A stretch of DNA of 64,000 bases from Acidobacteriaceae bacterium. GTDB lineage: Bacteria; Acidobacteriota; Terriglobia; Terriglobales; Acidobacteriaceae. Position numbers and translations under genes: made by a program. Below the pieces are notes generated by a model. That model saw only the letters and a program-made list of their open reading frames with translations, was not told the DNA's origin and did not search any database. The DNA is taken from NCBI GenBank assembly GCA_003132405.1, contig PKXQ01000121.1:38361-102360 (forward strand). The letters run 5' to 3'. Positions 1-8,485 of this stretch are shown piece after piece. Positions within the stretch are counted from its first letter, which is position 1, and every line of letters starts with the position of its first letter.

Positions 1-160
1 CCTGCCACTCTTCGAGCAGCGCCATCGTCTTCTGCAATTCGCCGAGTTCCCTAGCACAGTCTTTACAGGATGCGATGTGTTTCTCAACCTCCGGCGGTGT
101 GGTAGCGTCCATGCCAGCGGCCAGGTCCGGCAACAGTTCGCGAATTTCTTTGCAATTCAT
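1..160 (-). CDS. Zinc-finger anti-sigma factor, N-terminal part (partial)
   Basis: The reading frame opens with ATG at 160 and runs off the left edge, so only 53 residues are visible. They contain the H-x3-C-x2-C signature of zinc-binding anti-sigma domains (His28, Cys32, Cys35, with an early Cys3). Proteins of this type hold an ECF sigma factor inactive, usually at the membrane; a membrane helix would lie in the missing part. The start lies 11 bp after the stop of the sigma gene and is preceded by a GAGGAA ribosome site, so the two are co-transcribed and the protein is the probable antagonist of that sigma factor. The family call is solid; the length and output domain are unknown. Confidence 0.8.
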   Translation of the reverse strand, partial: MNCKEIRELLPDLAAGMDATTPPEVEKHIASCKDCARELGELQKTMALLEEWQ

Positions 161-171
161 ACTGCGTTCCT

Positions 172-990
172 CTACTTCCCCGAAACAAATTCTTTCAACT
201 GCTCGCGCAACGTTTCGTAGGCGCGAAACAGCAACGACTTGGTGGCAGACTCACTCAGCTTCAGGACGCCCGCAATCTCGCGGTAATCCATCTGCTGATA
301 CTTATGCATAATGACGGCGAGGCGCTGCCGTTCGGGCAGCGCATTTACTTTGCTGCGGATCGCGGCCAGCCGCTCCCGCTTCATCATCTGCTCTTCGACC
401 GTGAGCGACTCGTCGGCCAGATCGGGCGTCGTTCCCGTATCCTGATCGGACTCGTCAAGGCGAACCGTATTCTCCGGACGCTCATGGCGCGTGTCGCGGG
501 CATGATTCACCGCCAGGTTGGTCGCAATGCGATAGAGCCAGGTCGTAAACTTGGCGCTCGGCTCATAAGTGGCGCGGGACCGGTACACGCGCAAAAACAC
601 TTCCTGCGCCAATTCTTCTGCCGTCGACGGATTGTGGCAGAAGCGATACATGAACCCCACCATCGGCCGACGATATTTTTGCACGAGACCAGCAAACGCA
701 GCCTCGTCGCCCGTCTTGACTCGCAGCATCAGGTCCACGTCGGAGCCTGGCTCGGCGGAAGTCGCAGCGCTTGCAGGCGAAGACTGGGAGAGCGCAGCTC
801 CCGGCGGAGTTCCTCGAAAGTTCGGCAGCCCGCCACTCAGCAGTCCCCGATCGATGGCCACACTGCTCACACTGTTAGGAACCCCGCGCTGCGGAGAAAG
901 TTGCGCGTCCTCGGGCGTAGAGGAACGCGTGGAAGTGTTTTCCCCTGAATCGCTTACGGGCTTACCCTCGGGAGTGTCGGAAGCAGCCAT
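172..990 (-). CDS. ECF-type RNA polymerase sigma factor
   Basis: A 272-residue sigma-70-family protein. Region 2 covers about residues 95-167 (core-binding and -10 recognition, including AEELAQEVFLRVYR and TTWLYRIATNLAVNHARD). Region 4 covers about 205-265 (LPERQRLAVIMHKYQQMDYR, then a helix-turn-helix for -35 binding). Regions 1.1 and 3 are absent, as in ECF/RpoE-like sigmas. The first 85 residues are Ser/Pro/Gly-rich and without a recognisable domain; ECF sigmas normally start near region 2, so either the tail is lineage-specific or translation starts internally, for example at Met88. The zinc-finger anti-sigma gene follows directly, implying release under an extracytoplasmic signal that cannot be read from sequence. 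Confidence 0.9.
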   Translation of the reverse strand: MAASDTPEGKPVSDSGENTSTRSSTPEDAQLSPQRGVPNSVSSVAIDRGLLSGGLPNFRGTPPGAALSQSSPASAATSAEPGSDVDLMLRVKTGDEAAFAGLVQKYRRPMVGFMYRFCHNPSTAEELAQEVFLRVYRSRATYEPSAKFTTWLYRIATNLAVNHARDTRHERPENTVRLDESDQDTGTTPDLADESLTVEEQMMKRERLAAIRSKVNALPERQRLAVIMHKYQQMDYREIAGVLKLSESATKSLLFRAYETLREQLKEFVSGK

Positions 991-1085
991 GAAAGGGCGT
1001 TAAAAAGAGGCTATCGGGAGCGGTGAATGCGGTCAAGAGGCTGGGCGATGCCGAAGGCCAAGCACCAGAGGAGGGCCTAGCCGCG

Positions 1086-1403
1086 TCAGGCGGCCTTGTT
1101 TTCGGCGGGCCGGTTTTCCCGGATCCTTTTCGAGAGTAGCTCTTTGGCCTTTTCCAGTTCGGCCCGGCGCTTTCCGCTCAGGCCGCGCCCCGCTCGATTG
1201 ATGAAGTAGTTGAGCATCCGCATGCCCGACGCCGGACCTTTTGGTGAGACCTTCTTTGACGCCAGCGAGCGGGCAATCACGGCAGCCCTTTTCGTAAACA
1301 GCCCGGCTGGCGGGTGAGTCGAATCGGTCGTCACTCCCGCCACCCACCGCTTCTTGCTCTTCTTTTTCGCGTTGTTCTTCGCGTTCTGCTTCTTATCAGC
1401 CAT
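1086..1403 (-). CDS. DUF3175 family protein
   Basis: A 105-residue very basic protein. After a lysine/asparagine-rich N-terminus comes the conserved block with RWVAGVTTDSTHPPAGLF and then SPKGPASGMRMLNYFINRAG, which I recognise as the DUF3175 family. No function is established. There is no signal peptide or membrane helix, so it is cytoplasmic, and its charge suggests contact with nucleic acid, which is inference only. It is monocistronic, with a gap of about 95 bp to the sigma gene downstream and a DUF4142 gene upstream on the same strand. DUF3175 genes are short single-domain ORFs, so it looks complete. Confidence 0.75.
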   Translation of the reverse strand: MADKKQNAKNNAKKKSKKRWVAGVTTDSTHPPAGLFTKRAAVIARSLASKKVSPKGPASGMRMLNYFINRAGRGLSGKRRAELEKAKELLSKRIRENRPAENKAA

Positions 1404-1441
1404 AAATCATCGCACCGGCAAGCGACTACAAACAGAGTCTG

Positions 1442-2038
1442 CTATTGCGATGATTTAGCCGCCATTGTGGCTCGCGCCTGAAGCACCTTCGATTCAATGT
1501 TTTCTGCATTCTTCAGGTGATCGCGTAGCGTTGGCAACAGCTGCATAGCGAAGCTCTTCAGGGACGCATCGCGTCCGGTGCTGCTTTCCGTTCGGAAAGC
1601 GGCCACATCGGCCTTATGATTTTTCACCATATCCCTCACGTAGGCCTTATCAAACTGGTCGCCCGCAAGCTTCGCAAGCCGCTCTTTCGTCGCTTCATCC
1701 TTGGCACTGAGATGCTGAGGCAAGTTAACCCCTAGCGCGCTGGCGACTTGTTTCAAATTGTTATTCGCCTTGCTGTGATCGTCAATCATTCGCTGCCCGA
1801 ATTGTTTCACATCATCGCTGTACGCTTTTTGCACAGCCAGCTTGCCGAATTCCACTTCGGCCATGCCTCCCTCCGCCGCTTCTTTGATAAATCTCTGATC
1901 GTTGGCGGTAAGTCTTGAGCTGGTCCCCATAGACGAACCCGAGCCCATCGAATTCGGATTCTGTTGCGCAGCCGCAAAGGTCATTAATAATCCCGCTACT
2001 GCCAGGCATATTAAAGGTCGATAAAAACTTCTTGTCAT
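1442..2038 (-). CDS. DUF4142 domain exported protein
   Basis: A 198-residue protein with a clear signal peptide (basic start, hydrophobic core, cleavage near residue 24 after FAAA). The mature part from about residue 44 to 185 is the DUF4142 ferritin-like helical domain, with DQRFIKEAAEGGMAEVEFG near its start and the histidines typical of the family (DDHSKANNNL, NHKADVAAF). These proteins are periplasmic or outer-surface helical bundles of unproven function, often multi-copy in Acidobacteria and Proteobacteria and often stress-induced. A possible promoter lies upstream on this strand (TTGTCG, 17 bp, TAGTCT near 2100-2072). It is not in an operon. Confidence 0.85.
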   Translation of the reverse strand: MTRSFYRPLICLAVAGLLMTFAAAQQNPNSMGSGSSMGTSSRLTANDQRFIKEAAEGGMAEVEFGKLAVQKAYSDDVKQFGQRMIDDHSKANNNLKQVASALGVNLPQHLSAKDEATKERLAKLAGDQFDKAYVRDMVKNHKADVAAFRTESSTGRDASLKSFAMQLLPTLRDHLKNAENIESKVLQARATMAAKSSQ

Positions 2039-2258
2039 ATTGACTCCTTACTGCTCGTGAATTCATCTACAAGACTAGGCAGGGCATCAGATTGCGACAA
2101 TCAGGACTTATCCGCATTTCTCGGGCTTATAGTCTGTATCGGCGCGCAACCGGATGCGACTCGACGGTTCCGATTCGTCCTGAGATGCCGCGCCCATAAG
2201 GCCCTAGAAGGAATAAACTAAGTTTGATTAAAGTTGCAGATTCATCTTGGAGGTCACT

Positions 2259-3130
2259 ATGGCCACGAAAAAAGTATCGGCAAGTTTGGCAGGCACTGTC
2301 TCACTAGGCGGCAAAGCCCCAGTCCATCGCCTAGGCTTCGGAGCCATGCGCGTAACCGGCAAAGGAATATGGGGTCCTCCCAAGGATCGCAAAGGCGCGC
2401 TAGCGGTTCTGCGGCACGCCGTAGAACTCGGCGTCAACTTCATCGACACGGCCGACTCCTACGGCCCGAACGTAAGTGAAGAACTGATCGCCGAAGCGCT
2501 ATCGCCTTATCCCAAAGATCTTATTGTCGCCACCAAAGGCGGATGGCATCGTCCGGGGCCCGATTAATGGACCCACGACGCGTCACCAGCACACTTGCGC
2601 CAGGCGATCGAAGGCAGTCTCAAGCGACTGCGCCTCGAGCGCATCGATGTCTACCAGTTGCACGCGCCCGACCCGGTGACGCCTTTCGAGGCGTCGGTGG
2701 AAACTCTGGCCGATTTACAGCGCCAAGGCAAGATTCGATTCGTCGGCCTCTCGAACGTCACGCAGGAGCACATCGAACGCGCACGCAAGATCGTCCCCAT
2801 CGTCTCTGTGCAGAACCGCTACAGCTTCGCCGACCGTGAATGGGATTATGTCGTCGACTATTGTGAGCGCAATAGCATTGCATTCATCCCCTGTTCCCAC
2901 TGGGAGCCGGCAAACTGGCCGGCGAGATTCTCGACCGCGTGGCGAAAAAGGAACAAAGATCGCCCAACCAAGTCGCGCTAGCCTGGCTGCTGCAACGCTC
3001 GCCCATCATGCTGCCGATTCCAGGAACGTCCTCGATCGAGCATTTGGAAGAAAACATCGCGGCAGCTTCGTTGCATTTAGCAAAAGAAGAATATGCGGAA
3101 CTGTCCGGCGCTCACAGGATGGTGGCGTAG
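2259..3130 (+). pseudogene. Aldo/keto reductase pseudogene (nonsense mutation plus 1-bp deletion)
   Basis: Starting at the ATG at 2259 (GGAGG ribosome site 5 bp upstream) the frame encodes an AKR-superfamily NADPH-dependent oxidoreductase with the catalytic Asp and Tyr in IDTADSYG and Lys in VATKGG. At 2565 a TAA occurs where relatives have a glutamine codon before WTHDASP; the same frame then continues through the catalytic histidine segment (VYQLHAPDP) to about 2890. There one base is missing (TG-TTC where TGG TTC is expected), and the rest (LDRVAKKEQRSPNQVALAWL to the final HRMVA) is one frame away. Two independent lesions in an otherwise well-conserved gene indicate a recent pseudogene, unless both are assembly errors. 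Confidence 0.85.
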
Positions 3131-3143
3131 CTTGCTTTGAAGG

Positions 3144-3384
3144 GGCACGGCTTCGGCCGTGCCGCAACTTTCATAAAATCAATCGCGGCTTTTCAGTTTG
3201 CTGAAAAACCTGACTTTGTCTCTGCTTTTGGGTGGCGCAGCGGTTCACCGCTGCGATAAGAAATCCGTTATCAGTCCGGCTTCAGCCGCTGAGGCTATGC
3301 TGCCGCGAGAGAAACACTTCTTTCGCAACCTCTTCGGCCGTTCCGCAAATTTCGTGAAATCGATCGCGGCTTTTAGCTGCCGAC
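3144..3384. repeat. REP-like palindromes and degenerate 185-bp tandem duplication
   Basis: Gene-free DNA after the aldo/keto reductase remnant. It contains GGCACGGCTTCGGCCGTGCC (3144-3163), GCAGCGGTTCACCGCTGC (3237-3254) and CGGCTTCAGCCGCTGAGG (about 3279). The segment starting TCGGCCGTGCCGCAACTTTC near 3153 recurs degenerately near 3334 (TCGGCCGTTCCGCAAATTTC), each followed by ATCGCGGCTTTT, so the block is partly a tandem copy with about 182 bp offset. The same palindromes recur elsewhere in the window, always between genes. Confidence 0.7.
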
Positions 3385-3430
3385 GCGAGTATGTCTTTCA
3401 AACTGCGACCCCACCACCATCCCGCAAAGG

Positions 3431-3460
3431 TTGACGGAAACGGCGGCAACTGTTTGAATA
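3431..3460 (+). promoter_or_regulatory. Predicted sigma-70 promoter of tRNA-Val
   Basis: TTGACG at 3431-3436 and TGAATA at 3455-3460 are separated by 18 bp. Transcription would start near 3467, just before the mature tRNA 5' end at 3469. Motif reading only. Confidence 0.45.
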
Positions 3461-3468
3461 AAAACGTT

Positions 3469-3543
3469 GGGCGCATAACTCAGCGGTAGAGTGCCATCCT
3501 CACACGGTGGAAGTCGTAGGTTCAAATCCTACTGCGCCCACCA
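3469..3543 (+). tRNA. tRNA-Val (anticodon CAC)
   Basis: A 75-nt cloverleaf. The acceptor arm is GGGCGCA paired with TGCGCCC, followed by discriminator A and an encoded CCA (3541-3543). The D arm is ACTC/GAGT with loop AGCGGTA. The anticodon stem CCATC/GGTGG encloses the loop CTCACAC, giving anticodon CAC for valine GUG codons. The T arm contains GTAGG-TTCAAAT-CCTAC. All stems pair, including one G-T in the anticodon stem. Confidence 0.95.
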
Positions 3544-3788
3544 TCTTTAATCTCCGCATTAGAACCTTTACCGGCGCCGAGTCCTAACCGACGACGAACT
3601 TCACCAAGTCGGGACTTCCTCAAGGGTTGCAAAGGCGGTCGGGCAATGAACGTCGAGGCCCACCCGCATGATGACCCCACAAGCTCGCGGGTACGTGGTC
3701 GATATTGCTCAGACCAAAATGATCGGATTCGCTACAGTCGCTCTTAGGGGTACGTCGATGACCGCCCCAATGATAGAGAGGATTATCT

Positions 3789-4190
3789 ATGACCGGATTT
3801 AAGTTGTTTGCATTAGCTGCGGTTGCTGGAATCTGCTTGATGGCAACTGCTCCCAAAACACAGGCTCAGGTAGCCGTCAGCGTCGGAGTCGCGCCCGAAT
3901 GTCCCTACGGTTACTACGATGTCGCGCCTTACAACTGCGCCCCCTACGGCTACTACAGTTCGGAATGGTTTACGGGCGGCGCCTTTGTTGGCGTTGGTCC
4001 GTGGTTTCATGGCTCTGAAGGCTTCCAAGGACACGTAAATAACCGTTTACACCCTGAGCATGGCTATAACGGCCCAACGCCAAACCGTGGCGACAAAGCC
4101 GAGCCGGGAAATCGTGTCGATAAGGTTGCCAACTTCAAAGGAAACGAAGTGCGCGATGGACGCGGTCACACCGTTGGAGAAAAGCGCTAA
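3789..4190 (+). CDS. Small secreted Gly/Tyr-rich hypothetical protein
   Basis: A 133-residue protein with a signal peptide (hydrophobic core LFALAAVAGICLMATA, cleavage near AQA at 25-27). The mature part is rich in Gly, Tyr and Pro, with two near-repeats (CPYGYYDVAPYNC and APYGYYSSEWF), then GVGPWFHG and a charged, disordered tail. Two cysteines could form one disulfide. I know similar short exported proteins from Acidobacteria, but no function is assigned. The start is supported by the GAGGA box about 8 bp before ATG. The 245 bp before it hold only the tRNA flank; no other gene is visible there. Confidence 0.7.
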   Translation: MTGFKLFALAAVAGICLMATAPKTQAQVAVSVGVAPECPYGYYDVAPYNCAPYGYYSSEWFTGGAFVGVGPWFHGSEGFQGHVNNRLHPEHGYNGPTPNRGDKAEPGNRVDKVANFKGNEVRDGRGHTVGEKR

Positions 4191-4230
4191 CCCGATACCT
4201 GTGTCTCAATCGAAAACCTGTAAAAGAAAC

Positions 4231-4273
4231 GGGCAGATGTCCACAAGTTGAAAATTGAAGTGGACACCTGCCC
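4231..4273. repeat. 14-bp inverted repeat with 15-nt loop
   Basis: GGGCAGATGTCCAC (4231-4244) and GTGGACACCTGCCC (4260-4273) pair at 13 of 14 positions. It lies 40 bp after the stop of the secreted-protein gene and has no T-run, so it is a weak terminator candidate or the remnant of a mobile element end. It belongs to a 366-bp gene-free stretch (4191-4556) in which I see no other gene. Confidence 0.6.
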
Positions 4274-4488
4274 CTGTTTCGCAAGAGCGCAAATCCGTAA
4301 TTGTGTACCAGGCGATTTTGCAGCAGGCACCAAAAAAGAGGCGGTGTGACTCAACGCCCTCGGAGAGAGGAGCACGCCACACCGCCAGGGAGAGTTACCG
4401 TCAGGGTCTCTTGCCCAACAGGCCCCTGCGTATCTCGCCGGAGCTTACCGTGCGGCACTTAATGGTGTCTGTTCAATATTGCTCATTT

Positions 4489-4504
4489 TGTACGGTAGCG
4501 TACA
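4489..4504. promoter_or_regulatory. Perfect palindrome upstream of rapZ (possible operator)
   Basis: TGTACG-GTAG-CGTACA, a perfect 6+6 inverted repeat 52 bp before the rapZ start, fits the size and place of a dimeric repressor site. The regulator is unknown. It does not match the CTGT-N8-ACAG LexA box. Confidence 0.35.
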
Positions 4505-4556
4505 GGGCAACTCGGCGCAGCCTTCCATCTCCGCCTGAAATGCTAAGATTTCGGGC

Positions 4557-5501
4557 ATGCCACTCCGCACCAAGCCAAAGAAGACAGCGCACTCGTCAAA
4601 GCACGCGGTGACAAAAGCTCGCGGGCGCAAGGCCGAGGCACGCGCCGCGTCGGAGTTGGTCATCATCACCGGCATGAGCGGATCGGGGAAGGCTTCCGCT
4701 CTGAAGGCCTTTGAAGATCTAGGCTATTACTGCGTCGACAACCTGCCCGTGGAACTGATTCCGCGTTTCGCTGAACTGGCCTTGCAGTCGGGAGAAATTC
4801 CGCGCACCGCGCTGGTCGTGGATGTCCGCGAAGGGTCGCAACTGGAGAAGCTGCCCGCAATCCTGAAGTCGGTGAAACACACGATTCCGACAAAAGTAAT
4901 TTTTCTCGAAGCAAGCGATGCGGCATTGCTGCGGCGTTTCAGCGAAACGCGCCGGCCGCATCCGCTGGGAACGGGCACGACCGTGCGCGCATCGCTAGGC
5001 GCTGAACGCCGCCATCTCAAGGCGATCCGCAGGCTCGCTGACCTCGTCATCGACACTTCGAAATTCAATGTCCACGAATTGCGCGCGCACCTGACGGATC
5101 GCTTCAAACAGCACTCCGGCAGCCAGCAGACGATACTCGTCTCCTGCGTGAGTTTTGGTTATAAACACGGATTGCCCGACGACGCCGATCTCGTCTTCGA
5201 TGTTCGCTTTCTGCCCAATCCACATTTCGTGCCGGAGTTTCGCGCGCTCACCGGACGGCATCCGCGCGTCGCCAAGTACATTCGGTCGTTTCCGCAGACG
5301 CAAGAGTTCATCAATCGCATCTCCGCGCTGCTGGTGTATCTGTTGCCCCATTACATTCGCGAAGGCAAGAGCTACCTGACGATCAGCTTCGGATGCACGG
5401 GCGGACAGCATCGCTCGGTGATGATCGCCGAAGATGTAAGTAAGCGCCTTCGGAAGGCGGGGTACAAAGTAAAGGTCGTGCATCGCGACAGCCCGAGGTA
5501 A
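4557..5501 (+). CDS. rapZ: RNase adapter protein RapZ (YvcJ/RapZ P-loop family)
   Basis: A 314-residue cytoplasmic protein. A basic 32-residue leader precedes the N-terminal P-loop domain, with Walker A GMSGSGKA at 39-46 and ALKAFEDLGYYCVDNLP just after it. The C-terminal domain ends with the family signature GCTGGQHRSVMIAEDV near residue 280. In enterobacteria RapZ binds GlcN6P and guides RNase E to the GlmZ sRNA; in other phyla the homologue binds nucleotides and its role is less clear. Here it is not next to ptsN or hprK, the usual partners. The last Walker A position is Ala where Ser/Thr normally binds magnesium, which may weaken nucleotide hydrolysis. The ATG at 4557 is the only good start. 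Confidence 0.9.
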   Translation: MPLRTKPKKTAHSSKHAVTKARGRKAEARAASELVIITGMSGSGKASALKAFEDLGYYCVDNLPVELIPRFAELALQSGEIPRTALVVDVREGSQLEKLPAILKSVKHTIPTKVIFLEASDAALLRRFSETRRPHPLGTGTTVRASLGAERRHLKAIRRLADLVIDTSKFNVHELRAHLTDRFKQHSGSQQTILVSCVSFGYKHGLPDDADLVFDVRFLPNPHFVPEFRALTGRHPRVAKYIRSFPQTQEFINRISALLVYLLPHYIREGKSYLTISFGCTGGQHRSVMIAEDVSKRLRKAGYKVKVVHRDSPR

Positions 5502-5593
5502 CAAACGCTGATCGCTTTCGATTCGGCGCGCTTGGGATCGGTCCGAGGCCGGGCCGGTATCCCACTACGCATGTAGAATTGAGCCGTACACGC

Positions 5594-7468
5594 ATGGCAA
5601 CCTCGTCAGTGGCGGGCGCGAAGAGCGAAGGAGCATCCGTACAGTCCCATCCACCGCGTCCAATCAGACGCCTGCTGCACTACGTTCTGCCGTACTGGTG
5701 GCCGCTTCTGGCGTCTGTAACACTGATGGCGCTGGTGGGACTGCTCGACGCCGGCCGCGTTCTACTCATTGGCCCGATCTTTGATCGCGTGTTGAATCCC
5801 GGGTCGCAGGGCAGAACCATGCAGTTGTTCCGGCTGCCCGGCACAGGTCGTTTTCTCGACCTCCAGCAACTGATTCCCTCGCACTTTCAAAATCCATGGA
5901 CCATGGTGGCCTTCGCGCTTGTCGCCGCAACCGTGTTGAAAGGCATCTTCGATTATGCCGGCACCTACCTCGTCAACTACGCCGGATTTGGCATGATCAC
6001 GGACCTTCGCGATAACTTATATAACGCAATCCTGCGCAGTTCGGCGGCGTTTTTCACCAGGCACACCACCGGCACGCTCCTATCGACCATCGTCAACGAT
6101 ATCGAGAAGGTTCAGTTCGCGATGTCGAGCGTGCTGGCGGAATTCCTGCAACAGTTCTTCACATTTTTATTTACCGCGGCAGTGGTGATTTTATTGGGCG
6201 GGAAACTGGCGTGGGTGCTGCTGCTGTTCGTGCCCGTGATTTTATATTCGTCGAAAAAAATCGGCCGCCAAGTGCGCACGACCACGCGGGGCGGACAGGA
6301 CAAGCTCGCCGAAATCCAGAACATTCTTCACGAAACAATTACCGGCAACCGAATCGTCAAAGCGTTTGGCATGGAGAACTGGGAGATGGAGCGCTTCCGC
6401 GCCGCGGCGCGACGGCTCTTCCGTGCGAATCTCCGACTGGTGGCGGCCTTCGCGATCAGTTCTCCCCTGATGGATGTTCTTGGCTCAGTGGCCATCGCTC
6501 TCTTGCTCCTGATGGGCCGGAACCAGATTAACCACCATATTTTTACCGCGGGAACATTTCTGGCATTCATCGTGGCGGTATTCAAACTTTACGATCCAGT
6601 GCGCAAGTTCGCGCAGTTCAATAATAATTTTCAGCAAGCGGTCGGAGCCTCGTCGGAAATTTTCCGTTTCATGGATATGGAAGACGAGGTGAGGCAAAAG
6701 CCGGGCGCGAAGCGGATGGGAAAATTTGTGCGGGCAATTCGATTCGAAGATGTTTCGTTTTCCTATGAAAATGCAGAAGATTCTCCCGTCGTCCTGCATG
6801 ACATCAATCTCGAAGTAAAGGCAGGCGAAGTGTTAGCGGTAGTGGGATCGAGCGGCGCGGGCAAGAGCACTCTGGTGCACCTCATCCCGCGCTTTTTTGA
6901 CGCGAGCGGCGGCCGCCTTCTGATTGATGATCATGACGTGCGCGAAGTGACGCTTGATTCGCTGCGCTCGCAGATCGGAATCGTGACGCAGGACACCGTT
7001 TTGTTCAACGATACGGTACGAAACAATATCGCTTACGGCCAGCCGCACGTATCCCAGAAGCGAGTAGAAGAAGCGGCCCGGGCCGCGCGGGCGCATGAGT
7101 TCATTCGTGGCCTTCCCGAGGGCTATAACACGATGATCGGCGAGCGCGGCGTGCGGCTTTCGGGCGGCGAGCGGCAGCGTATCGCGATTGCGCGCGCAAT
7201 TCTGAGAAACGCCCCAATTCTGATTCTGGATGAAGCGACGTCCGCGCTCGACAGCGAGTCGGAGTCCCTTGTCCAATCGGCACTGCAAAATTTGATGACT
7301 GGGCGTACTGTGTTTGTAATCGCTCACCGGCTCTCGACCGTGCGGCGAGCGGATCGCATCGTCGTCCTCGAAAATGGAACGATCAGCGATATCGGCGCCC
7401 ACGAAGAATTGATGCAAAAGTTGGGCACGTATCGGCGGCTGTACGAGTTACAGTTTGCCGAAGCGTAA
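5594..7468 (+). CDS. MsbA-like ABC exporter (fused membrane and ATPase domains)
   Basis: A half-transporter of about 624 residues working as a homodimer in the inner membrane. About residues 30-325 form the six-helix ABC type-1 membrane domain. The ATPase half follows, with Walker A GSSGAGKST near 418, Q-loop in IGIVTQDTVLF, signature LSGGERQRIAIARA, Walker B ILILDEATSALD and H-loop AHRLST. The layout and length match MsbA/LmrA-type exporters; MsbA flips lipid A core, but the substrate here cannot be fixed from sequence. The frame is open to a TTG at 5579; I prefer the ATG at 5594. rapZ ends 92 bp upstream and yicC follows after a hairpin spacer. Confidence 0.85.
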   Translation: MATSSVAGAKSEGASVQSHPPRPIRRLLHYVLPYWWPLLASVTLMALVGLLDAGRVLLIGPIFDRVLNPGSQGRTMQLFRLPGTGRFLDLQQLIPSHFQNPWTMVAFALVAATVLKGIFDYAGTYLVNYAGFGMITDLRDNLYNAILRSSAAFFTRHTTGTLLSTIVNDIEKVQFAMSSVLAEFLQQFFTFLFTAAVVILLGGKLAWVLLLFVPVILYSSKKIGRQVRTTTRGGQDKLAEIQNILHETITGNRIVKAFGMENWEMERFRAAARRLFRANLRLVAAFAISSPLMDVLGSVAIALLLLMGRNQINHHIFTAGTFLAFIVAVFKLYDPVRKFAQFNNNFQQAVGASSEIFRFMDMEDEVRQKPGAKRMGKFVRAIRFEDVSFSYENAEDSPVVLHDINLEVKAGEVLAVVGSSGAGKSTLVHLIPRFFDASGGRLLIDDHDVREVTLDSLRSQIGIVTQDTVLFNDTVRNNIAYGQPHVSQKRVEEAARAARAHEFIRGLPEGYNTMIGERGVRLSGGERQRIAIARAILRNAPILILDEATSALDSESESLVQSALQNLMTGRTVFVIAHRLSTVRRADRIVVLENGTISDIGAHEELMQKLGTYRRLYELQFAEA

Positions 7469-7473
7469 GAAGA

Positions 7474-7590
7474 AAGTTTCAGAGTTTCAGAGTTTCAAGG
7501 TTTTAAGGTAAAAAGTCCGATAAGGGCAAACGTAGCTTAGTTGCCAGTTTTGCACCTTGAAACCTTGCAACTCTGAAACCTTTGAAACCT
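7474..7590. repeat. Word hairpin A (GTTTCAGA/GTTTCAAG units, inverted)
   Basis: The left arm repeats GTTTCAGA and GTTTCAAGG in tandem (7476-7507). The right arm (7552-7590) carries the reverse complements CTTGAAAC, CTTGCAAC, TCTGAAAC, TTTGAAAC. The arms can fold into a long imperfect stem of over 25 bp. It fills the whole gap between the ABC exporter and yicC, and no purine-rich ribosome site is left before the yicC ATG 7 bp later. Confidence 0.8.
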
Positions 7591-7597
7591 GGCACTT

Positions 7598-8485
7598 ATG
7601 ACTCTTCGCTCCATGACGGGATTCGCGCAGGTAAGAGGGCAGGTCAACGCCCAACTGGCGTTTGCGCTGTCGCTGAAATCCGTGAATCATCGCTTTCTCG
7701 ACCTTCACTTTCGCCTCCCCTCCGATACCGACGCGCTCGAGATGAAGCTGCGCCGCATGCTCAAAGAGAAAATGGCGCGCGGCCATGTGGAAGTGATTCT
7801 GAACCTCGACCGCTCGGCCACGAACGGAGTCGCGCTCAACCGGCAACTGATCGGCGGCTACGTGCAGGCGTTCCGCGCGGCAGCCGACGAATTTGGGGTG
7901 GAAGGCGAGCCCGATCTGAATGTGGTTTTGCGAATGCCGGGTGCGATGGATGCCGGCGCCGAGAAATCCGGAGACGAACTGGAAGCAGCGGTGATGGAGC
8001 GAGTTGAGGAAGCGCTTTTCCGACTGAATGAAATGCGCGAACAGGAAGGCCGCAGCATCAGCACAGAGTTGCGCGCGCGCATGGCAAGTCTCGCGAAAGC
8101 CGCGGCCGGGGTCGACGCGCATCGCGCTACTATTCTGCGCAGTTATTCGGAGCGTTTGCAGGCGCGCATGGCGGAACTTTTCGGCGCGCAGGTCGACAAA
8201 GAACGGATTTTGCAGGAAGTTGCCTTGCTGGTCGACCGCAGCGACATCCAGGAAGAACTGGTCCGCCTGAATGCGCACGTGAAGCATTTTCTCGGCCTCC
8301 TCGACCAGGGCGGCGAGGTCGGCAAGAAAATGGACTTCCTGTTACAAGAGATGAATCGCGAAGCCAATACAATGCTTTCGAAAACCTCGGGCCTGGCGGG
8401 CGAGGCATTGAAAGTCACGGAAATGGGCCTGCTGATGAAGTCAGAAATCGAAAAATCGCGAGAGCAGGTACAGAACCTCGAATGA
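7598..8485 (+). CDS. yicC: YicC/YloC family endoribonuclease
   Basis: A 295-residue protein opening with the family hallmark MTLRSMTGFAQVRG, followed by SVNHRFLDLHFRLP. The N-terminal YicC-like domain covers about 1-160, and the C-terminal DUF1732 domain ends with EIEKSREQVQNLE, including KKMDFLLQEMNREANT near 245. YicC in E. coli and YloC in Bacillus are reported to be endoribonucleases acting on sRNA/mRNA. The stop overlaps the gmk start by 4 bp (ATGA), so the two are translationally coupled; yicC-gmk-rpoZ-coaBC is a widely conserved order that supports the call. Confidence 0.92.
   Translation: MTLRSMTGFAQVRGQVNAQLAFALSLKSVNHRFLDLHFRLPSDTDALEMKLRRMLKEKMARGHVEVILNLDRSATNGVALNRQLIGGYVQAFRAAADEFGVEGEPDLNVVLRMPGAMDAGAEKSGDELEAAVMERVEEALFRLNEMREQEGRSISTELRARMASLAKAAAGVDAHRATILRSYSERLQARMAELFGAQVDKERILQEVALLVDRSDIQEELVRLNAHVKHFLGLLDQGGEVGKKMDFLLQEMNREANTMLSKTSGLAGEALKVTEMGLLMKSEIEKSREQVQNLE

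Noticed and set aside
7474-7590. CRISPR array
   Set aside because: Units are 8 nt, contiguous, imperfect and inverted halfway; there are no spacers and no cas genes in the window.
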